A stretch of 64,000 bases of DNA from Anas platyrhynchos (Eukaryota; Chordata; Aves; Anseriformes; Anatidae), in NCBI RefSeq assembly GCF_047663525.1, contig NC_092589.1:59887501-59951500 (forward strand), in the 5' to 3' direction. Every line of letters starts with the position of its first letter. Position 1 is the first letter of the stretch. Positions 49,415 through 61,275 of the stretch are shown here, piece after piece. The notes below the pieces were generated by a model that was not told the origin of the DNA, did not search any database, and saw only the letters and a program-made list of their open reading frames with translations. Both the position numbers and the translations under genes were made by a program.

Positions 49415-49603
49415 TGCTTTCCTGAGAGCTGTGTTCATTTCAAAGCACTGCAGAATGATATGCAATGTTTATACATGTTGATTAAGTAAATCAGCTTGTC
49501 AGAAATTCAATTAAAAATAAACAAATGAAGTAGAAAAAAAAGCAAACTGGAATAGATTCATGCTAAGAGCCCTTTTTGTGACTGCTGAATCTGTAGCATA
49601 ACT

Positions 49604-49660
49604 TATCATAGAATCATCTAGGCTGGGAAAGACGTTCAAGATCATGAAGTCCAACCATCA
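49604..49660 (-). mobile_element. CR1 LINE 3'-end fragment (minus orientation)
   Basis: ATCATAGAATCATCTAGGCT, then CAAGATCATGAAGTCCAACC, is the reverse complement of the avian CR1 tail (GGTTGGACT-GATGATCTTG-…-ATTCTATGAT). Only the last 60 bp or so remain. It lies in the presumed 3'UTR or 3' flank of SMIM28. Confidence 0.85.
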
Positions 49661-49977
49661 GTGTTATGTTTCTTGGCAGCTGAGGGATTTCAGGTGGGCA
49701 CATTCTCATCTGTAAGTTTAATCCTTGCATGACATACTTGGTTTTCTCAAATTCCAACATTAACAGCCTAGAACCGATTTGGTGTCACACTGTACATGTA
49801 GCCTTGCTACAAATGGAAGATAGAGAATCCTACAGTGAGGTGAAAAGGCTCATTCCCTGTTATTCAAAGTTTCTTCCTTCATAATTCACTGGCTTTGGCT
49901 CATTTGGAAATTTTTTTTGCTAATTTTAAAGGCCATAGCAGATCCCTGTTTGTACCATGAGGGGTTGCATGCTTTGG

Positions 49978-50424
<447 letters not shown>

Positions 50425-51605
50425 CTAGGTTCCTGGAGACCCCTTAATATAAAATACATCCTCCACCCCCCCTGCAGTGACTTAGCTGATGCACTCCCAA
50501 GTTATTTTCTGCCTGTATTAGTGACACTCACCAATATGTTCTGCAAGCTAGTGATCTGTCAATTTTTATTTGCCCATTAAAACAAAATACTGTGACAACT
50601 AGACACAAATAAAATGAAGTTGAGGAAACCCACCTCCTTGGGAAGGGGAACAACAGACTGGAACTATATATATTTTGGTGTATGTCTTTATTCCTCTGGA
50701 ATTATGCTGGGACTAGTCCTCTTTGGAAGAGAGGTTAAACTTTTAAAACTTGAGACAACACTGAATTGCAGAGTAGGGCTAGTGATCCACTGTCTACTGT
50801 TGTTTCTTCCTATTTGGAAAACTGTACTGTTCAACAAACAAATATTGTGACAACCTCCCCTTTCATCAGGACCTACTGCCTGCCATACCTGTTGTTTGGC
50901 TGCTATATTCTTACAGGCCAGCCCCAAATAATACTTGGTTTGTCAGGACAGCCTGGACTGGGGCCCTTTCTTGTACTTGTTCTGCCAGCTATCCAAGAAC
51001 CAGTTTCCCTGTTTAAAACTGTGGAAAAAGGACTTCTAGGAATCTTGGTAGCAGCTGTGACTGGCTTGTCAGCTTTATCTCCTGCATAATACAGCACAAA
51101 CGACCTCCGTCCTACAGCTGCTGAATTGTGCTGTAGTATTAATAGGAGTTACAAGCTAGTTTTGTTGTTGTTTTTTATAACATTTGAGCACTTCGGCTGT
51201 GTTAGTTTAATTTTCAAATGTTAATATAATAAACTTTCCCATTTAATTTGCTCTAGCTCCTAATAACTGGATCTCATTCACAGTTTAGTTTAAAGTAGGG
51301 AAACCTAAAACGTCACTTACTATCAATCGTTCCCTTTGCGAGTACACAAAGAGTAATCAGATTGCTTTTTCACATTGTCATGGTGAGACTAAATAGATCA
51401 ATGTGTCAGATTTATTTTTTAATGAAGGTGGTTATTTTCAAACCAGGAAAATTCTAGTGTTTTTTTCCTCAGACTACTTGGAACATGAATATAATAGGCT
51501 GTTTGCAGCAATGCTTCTTGGGGGGGGAGGGGGGAGGAAGGAAAAAAAAAAGGCAGTAACTGATACACCTTTTTTAGTCTACTAATACTTTCTCTGCTTA
51601 TTAAG

Positions 51606-51665
51606 AATCATGGTCATTCTGTTAGCTACAACACTGATGTTGTAGCTAACAGAATGACCATGATT
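51606..51665. repeat. perfect 28-bp inverted repeat with 4-nt loop
   Basis: AATCATGGTCATTCTGTTAG… (51606-51633) is followed by CTGA (51634-51637) and then by the exact reverse complement of the first arm (51638-51665). All 28 positions pair, and pairing stops sharply on both sides. A transcript would form a perfect hairpin. It has no similarity I know to a microRNA precursor or a terminal inverted repeat. Confidence 0.98.
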
Positions 51666-51739
51666 ACCTACCGTGCATTTGTTACCTCTCCACTGCATAG
51701 TCATATTATTAAATTATTAGTATGTGGTCATGCTTAAGG

Positions 51740-51833
51740 AAAAAAAAAAAAAAAAGAAAAAAAAAAAGTAAGTTTTACTTTACAGCAAAAGAAATAGTGT
51801 ACAGGAAATTTCTGCTTTTTTTTTTTTTTTTTT
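51740..51833. repeat. opposed poly-A and poly-T tracts
   Basis: A16-G-A11 (51740-51767) and T18 (51816-51833) face each other across 48 bp, so they can pair as a low-complexity foldback. They lie only 75 bp from the perfect palindrome. Confidence 0.85.
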
Positions 51834-52244
51834 CCTTTTTATTTCTTTTCCCCTGCGGTATTGTGAGTCTGAGGCCAAACCCATTAAAGTCATTTTAAAA
51901 TACATTGAAATACATATCATGGACTCACTATTAAGCTTTTTTTCCTCAGCTGTCTTTTAACCACAGAAATACATACTAAAGAATTGTCTCGTACCTACTG
52001 ATCATTTCTTATTAAAGAGTTTCTGGCAGTACAAGCAGTTGTCTTACCTCACCATTAAATGAGCTACAAGAAACAGCAGGGTTGGAAGAAAATGTTCATC
52101 TATTACTCTAATGCAGACATTAAATTATTTAATAAAATGAGATTTTTTCTTATCAAGTTTGCTACTTTTTTTGTTGGTTGTGGTCTTAGAAGGTGCATAA
52201 AACAGTACACAGAAGAAATGAAGGAAGGATTGTGTGAGGACAGA

Positions 52245-52865
52245 AGGTGAGACTGCACCAGCTTCGTAGCCCTTCTGTGTACACACTCCAGGGCCTTGAT
52301 GTCCTTCTTGTAGTGAGAGGCCCAAAGCTGAACACAGCACTTGAGGTGCAGCCTCACCAGAGAAGAGCACAGGGGGACGATCACCTCCCTGCTCCTGCTG
52401 GTTGCACTATTCCTGATACCAGCCAGGATGCCTTTGGCCTTCTTGGCCACCTGGGCACACTGCCGGCTCATGTTCAGGTGAGCATTGACCAACACCCCCA
52501 GATCCTTTTCCTCTGCACAGCTTTCCAGCTACCCTGCCCCAAGCCTGTAGCGCTGCATGGGGTTGTTGTGACCAAAATGCAGGACCCGGCACTTAGCTAT
52601 GTTGAACCTCACCCCACTGGCCTCTGCCCAATGACCCACCCTGTCCAGGTCCCTCTGCAGGGCCTTCCTAACCTCTGGCAGTTCGACATTTCCCCCCACC
52701 TTGGCCTCATCTGAGGGTGCACTCCATTCCCTCATCCCAATCATCAATAAAAAGGATGAGTCCCAACACCGACCCCTGGGGAACACCACTGGATTTCACT
52801 CTATTCACTACCACACTCTGGGCCTGACCATCTAGCCAGTTTTTAACCCAGCAGCGCATACCTGT
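52245..52865 (-). mobile_element. truncated, frameshifted CR1 LINE (C-terminal reverse transcriptase part)
   Basis: On the minus strand the translation shows CR1 ORF2 remnants: [18 protein letters not shown] and [20 protein letters not shown] (52529-52750), then [20 protein letters not shown] and the [12 protein letters not shown] block (52240-52495). These are the C-terminal reverse-transcriptase/thumb segments of CR1. The two pieces lie in different frames, with a stop between them, and the element is truncated at both ends, so it is dead. The + strand carries the familiar antisense phrases (CCCCTGGGGAACACCACTGG). Confidence 0.92.
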
Positions 52866-55487
52866 AAAAGGAATATGAAGCCCGATTCTCTCACCTTTAA
52901 GCCCAGTGCAACATGCCAGTGAGTTTCACTGGAAGGAAGCTTATATTTTAATCAATAGCCGAGGACCACTGCTATATCCTTCACGTGCTGGGGGAAGCAC
53001 AGCCTAGTGTTGCAGCTGCATGGTGCTTCCTGGTCTGAGACGTGGTCTCGCACAGGGGCTCCGTTGTTGAGAATCCACAGGATGGCAGGAAAAAAGAAGA
53101 GGGACCGATGGAATAGATGCGAATTTGCTGATGCCCATAACTTGAAGGATAAATCATGGTGACCTACAGTACACTTTGGTATTATCTTCTGCCAAGCATT
53201 GTACATAAACTGCTTTTACATTGAGATGTGGCACAAGAAGTATTTACTGCAGCTGATGTCTTGTGGGTATATCCAAACACATCAAAAGTACTGGGAGACA
53301 ACTGTTGGTCACTGTTTTTCTGCTCTGTTTTTGTGCCTTTTCTGAGAAGAGTGGCTATGGGGCTACTGAAGAATGTTATGAAGATCTTAACATAAAAACT
53401 TGGAAAATCTTATAGCCATAAGAACATGTATATCAAAAACTATAATTAAACTAAACAAACATCTTTTCTGAAGCTTTAAAGCTACAAAAGAAACAATGGG
53501 CTGGTGGCTATAGGTACTGGAAAATAAGTGCTCTAGAAATGAAACTGAATCTTCAGTAATTGAGAACTGTAACCAAATTAACCAACTGCTGTACATATCA
53601 AAAGTAAAATTTTAACATCTGGAAGTTTCCAAAACAAACATATTAAGTGACTTAGGGAATTACTTTGTAGCATTTCCTTGACTGGTTTCTTTTGATACTA
53701 TAGCTTCAGGTGAGGTCTGTGTACTCTGCCTGTGTTACCATGAGCAGCTATGGTGGATTTTTTAATTGACATAAACAAGACTTGGACTTCCAGCCTGAAA
53801 TAAGCTACAGACACAAAACATAGGAAAAACAGCCTGTATAAAGAGGAGAAAGCAGAAAAGTGTGCAGCAGTAAAAGGAATTAAGTCTCTAAAAAGTCCTC
53901 TCTTTTCCCAGAACTGATTTTTAGTAGGATGGTTTGGCCATCGGGGCTTATTTCCCAGCATAATCATTCTTTCCATTTATACCTTTGTGAGGACAGAAAC
54001 AAGGGGTCAGTTTTCTGCTATGTGTTCAGTATTTTAGAAGTAGTAAAGCCTTTCATTAGTAATCTGTCTGCCTGCATTTTTTGTTGTTGTTGTTGTTTTT
54101 TTTTTTTTTACCATGCTGAGGATGTACAGTCGCCAGCTTACAGATTACATGACCCATATCAGTTCAGATGAGCTTTTGTTCATGTCTGTTGATAAAGGAA
54201 TGAAATGGAGAGTGCAGAGTTGTGTGGCATTTCCATAATGAGTAATTTAATGGTTTTGGAACTGAACTTTTAGTATAGACAAAAGAAACCTAGTACCTAC
54301 TTTAGAAGGGAATGACCTAATAAAGCATGAGTTTAAAGGAAGCTTTTGTGTAAGGATAAGGGGGAGAGGGGGGAAAGCTTGCTTGGCTTGCTTAAATTCC
54401 CATTGAAGTGGCTGTTTGGTGCTAGAATTTATTATGTGAATGATTTGCTAGGGCACTTAGACCTTTATTTACATGACTTTTAAAATATAGTCCATATTTA
54501 TGCTAATAGTTTTGATATGGTGTTTGAAGTTGAATCAAGGAACAGGAATGTTTTAACTTCTGAATGTTTTAACTGGATTTGGAGCAAAGTCTCCTTTGAA
54601 GTCAGTAGGCTGCGGCCAATGCATAGGTGCTTTCCTACGTTCCATTCTGCTTCTCAGAGATGATTCATTATTGCTTGTAAAAAGCAAAAACATTAAACTT
54701 TGGAGAACAGAAAAACATTTTGATGTGCTTTTGTATCCATTAATAACTACACAATTTTAAAGAGATCCTAGACTTAAACTGCATTTTCAAATACTTGTTA
54801 GAATGTGCTGCTGGTGCTGCTGTGTGTTTCCCATCGTCAGACAAAAACAGCTTCAGGGCGTGAAGATGTTGCCATTCAAACTCTGGCAGTCTTAGTGATG
54901 AGGTAGACTATTAAAATCATAGAGGCATTCAAAAAAAAAACTCTTACCCCCTTTCTTTTTACAACAGTATACTTGAATGCTAAGTAGCATGGCCAGTTTA
55001 TTTGCTGGTGCTACTTGCCTCAGACATTTACTAGGGGTATATGTGAACCTGACATTTTTATTCCTCATCAGAGAACCCCTTTCTCTGCATCCCAGCCGAA
55101 GACAGAAAAGCAGGCTGTGTTTTCATCTCTCCTCCCCCCACTTGCCTGCCTGTGATCCTCTCTCTGAGAAGTAATCAGCGCACAGCTTAGAGAACAAGAG
55201 TTCATTGCCGCCTGCTACGGACTGTAAACGTCTGTAGAAAGGCTTCATGGGACCAGATCCAAAGAGTAAACATGTATTTAAAAGAAAAGAAATCAAGGAA
55301 TAACAGAATGCATTATGCTTAAAAGACAAAAACTTCTTTAACTGACACTCCAGCAAGGTTTTCCTTCTGATGTTTATTTTTTTTTCACCATATCTATGGT
55401 GAAAAGAACTTAACAGCAATAAATAAATGCTTTGATGATATGTAATTGCACATTACTGCTTTGATACAGCTTGATACCCATGTATTA

Positions 55488-56180
<693 letters not shown>

Positions 56181-59100
56181 GTTGCCTCTCAGTTGCAGGG
56201 TGTGAGGAAGCACTGAGGATCCAGGCAGGTTTTTCTTCCCTGCTGCTGGCTCATACAGTAAACAGTGAGAGCAGCTTCTGGGTAGACAGGCAAGGACACA
56301 AGGCTAAATGCTATACTGAATTATTTAGCAGCTCGAGAATGTAAATGTTAATGATAAATCCAGAGAGAGAGGTCTGCCAGAGCAGCTTTGGTCACTGAGA
56401 GCACATGAGCACTTTCAATAATGAGTTGTCAGTGTAGTTAAATCTGGACTCACTAGGATGTGTGTTGTTAAATGGAGATTGTTTCAAGTGAGAAGCCTTT
56501 GTGGTGTTTTTTAAGGAAAGAAAATGTCAGTGATGTATATTAACATCTGAAGGGAGTGATGTTTAATCTAAGTTGAATGAAGGTTTAACTCTTACTGAGA
56601 AGTTGGAACTGTCTTTTCCTTTTTTGCTCAGAGCAGAGGGAGAGGCTGTGGTTAATATCCAGTTCAACTGTAATGTATCTTGTGTGGCTTCTCAAGGTCA
56701 ATGCATTAAAGCAAAATTCCTGTTCATGACTGATAATACAAAATAGGGGGTCATAATTCTCACGTTTTATTTCTTGCTTGGGCTTCCTTAATTCACTGCT
56801 CCCAGAAAACTGTAGGCCTAACTGATGGCAGGCTGAATTCTTACAACTCCAAAAGAGTCAGTAAGAAGTGTCAGTTCTTGACATGCCTAATGAGAGGATT
56901 CTGGAGGAGTCTGTTCAGAGATGGGCTTTGATCCCTGCAGCTTTGGCATACAGGGTGGATTTACCCTGCAGATAAATCTGGGCTGTAGGAGAAAAATGAG
57001 GTTGATAAACGCAGCCTGTGTTGTTACAGAAGTGAGCAGTGAACAGTGAGCAATGATGACTGAGAGTTTGCTCTCAGTGCTAAAACAGCTACACCGTTCA
57101 TCAGAAATGGGATCCTACTTTTGCTGCTGCTGAGGAGGATCTGCGTGAAGTGAGGAAGGTCACCTAAGCAAAGCTTGTCTGAAGACTCCTCCTTTCCTGG
57201 GACCCTCACTTGTCATCTTGGAAAGCACTTTGTGAAGTGGTGAAAGCATGCATCTGTGGGGCCAAGGTGTGAATTGCAGTGTCCCCCAAGCAGCTGGGTC
57301 CTAAACGTGACTCAACAGCACACGCCAAGATAGCCAAATACCTGCCATGATGTCTCAATACCTAGTGTGGAAGCAGGAATGACAACTATATTTCCCAAAT
57401 TGTGGTGTTAAAATAAATTCCTAAAGGAGTTTTGTGACTGCATAGTTTAAATCTGTCATCTCACTAGCAGGAAACTTTCATATACTATCTTAATTAGGGT
57501 CTCAATACAGCCCCTAAGATTATTAATGCTATTTTTAAAACCTTGCTGTAAATTTGCTTTGGGACTGTCATGAATAATGAGGAGAAGTAAAAGATTATGT
57601 GTACTTAGAGTGTAAACACTCTGTTTGGCGTTCTTATAATACAGTTAGATGAATTTTAGCCAAAATAAGGTGTGCGCTTTTAAGACTAATTGCCTTGGTA
57701 TACTAAGTGCTTTGAATTCTTTGTCTCTGGAAAATATTTAAGAATGATTTAATTTAGTAGAGCTATGGCCAAATGGGAATTTGGGGAAATGTGGTCACCT
57801 TCGTCATGCAGGTAATTGGAATGTAAAATAATAGTTCTCTCTTTGGCTTTATAATCAGTGGACCCAGCAGGAAAATTACTGAGAGGATTGGAGAGAGTCT
57901 TTCTGCTGCCAGAGAGTGGTCTGAAGCTCATGTAATATACTGCATTTGCATGTAAGACCTGCTTGTGCAAAGCTGAAACATGGCCACTCTGGACTTACAT
58001 TGTGATGACCAATCTGTCACAGATTTTTAGCAACTCCGTGAGTCACATGTGACTTATTTCTCCTTCTCAGAGAATTCATAGATACCACCATAGCTTGGGC
58101 ATGCTTTAGTGTGGAGACTGAGAGGAGGAATATCCTTGAACCCAAGCATCGTGGCCAGGTGTTGGCTTGATGCATACAAATGTGGGGAAGGCAGAGCATT
58201 GGAGGTCTTCAGACTTTAACAGGGTCAAAGCAGTCTCTTCACCCTCTGCCTTTTGCTCTTTGAAATAATTCATTGACTCATTGTGATTGATCCTGTCAGT
58301 CTGGAAAAAATAGCTGGCATGGAATGGTACCACCAAATTGATTAAAGTTAGGTAAAAACAAAGAAAAAATTACATTTGTCATTATCATTTAGAGTTGCTA
58401 ATATCACTTCTAATGAGGGGGGAAAGAAGCCAGGGGATAGGAAGCCAGTGCAGAAAATGGGCACCTCCTCTGTTCTCCATCTGTGATAAATAATTCATAT
58501 TTCTGATCTGCTGAGATGTTTGAGGCTAGTAGTGTAATTCTACACCGTATTGCCACTAATATTAGCATGGAACAGAATGTTCACAGTGCCCTAAATGCCT
58601 TTGAATTTTCTTGCTTTTTTCTTTCCACACATTTTTTTTTTTAATTTTTTTTTACTGCTTCAGTGGCAAGCCTTCCCTGCTATAATGACCCCTCTATTTG
58701 AGGATGTGTGTGAGGGCCAACCTGAATAATGTGAATGTGATTAATTGTAGGGAAGGAGGTGTTACTGCTGTAACTGTATGATGTTATGAGGTGTAGGTTT
58801 ATTGGATGAAGTGGAGGAAGATCCTAACTCCTGCCTATAATCAGTTTATAGGTTTAAGCCACAACACAGGTGTCTCTGTGTCCTTTGGGCAGGAGTGGTG
58901 TTTGCTCCTGTCCCTTCCTCTTTACTTGTGCAATTAAGCAGGTCCTAATGATGTGGTCTTTTCTGGTAAATTCTTTACCATATTGAGATTTGAGTTGTTG
59001 TTAGACATCGATACCTTTATTTTTCAAACTTTTTCAAATATTTTCAAAAAGAAAGCACCGTCTGAAAAGCAACCTTTCCTCCTGCCCCACAACCTATCAA

Positions 59101-61092
59101 GCTACAAACACGGTCACTCTGTGGGGTGGAGGGAATCGGGCATAACCCCACTGAAAAGCAGTATCCTAGAGAGCAGCGTGTGTTGACAGGCTGAGCACAC
59201 TTGTGGCCTACAAAAACAGAGTCAGGAGGAACTGGTTACAAAACGCTTCCTAGCCTGGGAGCTCGGTGCTGCCTGCCTTGGCACAGAAGCAGCAGCAGGA
59301 GGTTTTGCTGAGCGCTGATCCAAGGCTGGGGGCTGGCAGCTGAGAGCAGAGCAGTGGCAGGGCCCCAGGGCAGGGCTGCGGCCTTTTGTATTTTTTTTTC
59401 TTTATTTTTAAATGTTTACCATTAGTTTCTGTCAGATTTGAGCCCCTTCCTTCACAGCTGGTCATCCTTAACCTGAATTCTTGTTTTCTCCTATTTAAGC
59501 CTGCCAGTGTGCCTTTATTTTTGCTTGAGCCCATGTCATGTTGCGTAACCTCTTGGCCATCTTGTCCATGCTTTGTAAATCTTTCAGGGTGCTGGGGCAC
59601 CAGGCAACCGGCTATATAAGAGTACCATACAGCAGTGTGTGGCAGCCTTTGGTCTCAGGCAGAATCCAGTGCCTGGTACAGAAAGGTGGATGCACAAGGG
59701 GATCAGTAGCAGCGGAGGTGCCATGACTTCCCCTTGCGTGGCAGGGTGCTGAGTCTACAGAGAGCTGTAACGCAGGCACTGTCTGGATGATTGAGCCCAT
59801 CAGAGCAAATCTAGCAAGCAAAATCCTGAACCTTTCTTTGGGCCTGAGTGTGCAGTGACCGCCTGTGAGTGAGCATCTGGAGGATGTTTCGCTCCTCCAG
59901 GAGTGGCAAAGGCTGGAAAGGGTGAATGTTGTCAGGAGCCATGAGGTTTAACCTTGAGCAGTGTGACATGTTTTTCCTCACTCTCCTGAACTGTTTGTAC
60001 AAGTGTGTGTGTGCACGTGTGTGACTTACAAGTTTGGGAACTGATTTCAGTCCCCGTCATGTTTTAGAGAAAGGGAGATTGGGTTGTGAGTTTTTTTGCG
60101 GAACGAAGGATTAAATGCTGTTGCATCTTTCATATTTTCATATTTTCAGCCTGAGATATGCCTATTTTATTTATTCTATCGTACTGATGTTGTCAAGTGC
60201 CTCTCCTCCTTGTGATAATGTTGGTGAAAGTTTTGTTACCATCTTTGGCTCTGACTCTTTGCTATCAAAGTTGGTCCAAATTTTGTTATCAGTTCTGCAT
60301 GAAGGGGCAGATAACAAGCTCTCTATGTCATTTTAACCTGTCAGAGCTTAAGTTCTTGCATGCTCCTGTTCAGTGGAACGGATTTATAGTTGTATTTGTT
60401 TTAGTAAAGTGCAACTCAGAATGTATTTATCGGGCATAAGGATTATACTCCAAACATATCCAAAGCAGTTCAGTTTCCACTGGTGTCCAAGCTGCATGTA
60501 GCTCCATGTACCTGAACACTTACATAGGCTAACTTATCCTGGTGACTGTGTGGCCTCCTGGTGATCGTGTGGCCTTATGTCATGGTGTCTGTGCCGCAGC
60601 TTGTCAGAGGCTTTGCCTTTGGTCCTGAAGAAAGGCCATTCTTGACCGATTCTGCTTTTCTGTGAGGGATTGAGCCTTTCCAGCTGCCACCCACTACTTG
60701 TGCAGCTACTGCTTTTCCAAGGTATTTAACAGCTTTCAGTCAGCCTAAGTTGCAAAAAAATCTGTTTATTTTCATCAATAATCGAAACTGAACCTCCTAG
60801 CATGGAGACAGATAGCCAAAAAGTAGCTGCAATGAATAATAAATTAAGATATGTAAGTATGCATGAAGTACAGGAATAGAAAAATGATACTTAATTTGTA
60901 TAATAACACTTCCACTATTTTACCATAAGTTTCCTAGCCTTGCTGCTGAGTGCTGGATTTGAGCTACTTTTGTGTGATTCAGAATTACCACTGCTCTCCT
61001 TGGAAATCCTATAGACCTTGTAAGCAATCTGTAAGTTTTTTGTCTGTGTTTATTCAGTGTGTTAGGAACTGATGAAATCATCTATTATAGTG

Positions 61093-61133
61093 AAAAACAA
61101 AACAAAACAAAACAAAACAAAACAAAAAAAAAA
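61093..61133. repeat. (AAAAC)n pentanucleotide repeat
   Basis: About seven copies of AAAAC are followed by an A-run. Confidence 0.95.
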
Positions 61134-61243
61134 CTAGAAAACTTAGATTACCCAGATTTCAACTTCTCTTGCAGCATTTTTGAAAGATAAATACCAAAAT
61201 GCCCATAGCATCCTGACATCTCTTTTACTATCATCATTGCAAG

Positions 61244-61275
61244 AAAAATAAATAAATAAATAAATAAATAAAAAT
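61244..61275. repeat. (AAAT)n tetranucleotide repeat
   Basis: About seven to eight copies of the 4-bp unit AAAT occur in tandem. Confidence 0.95.
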
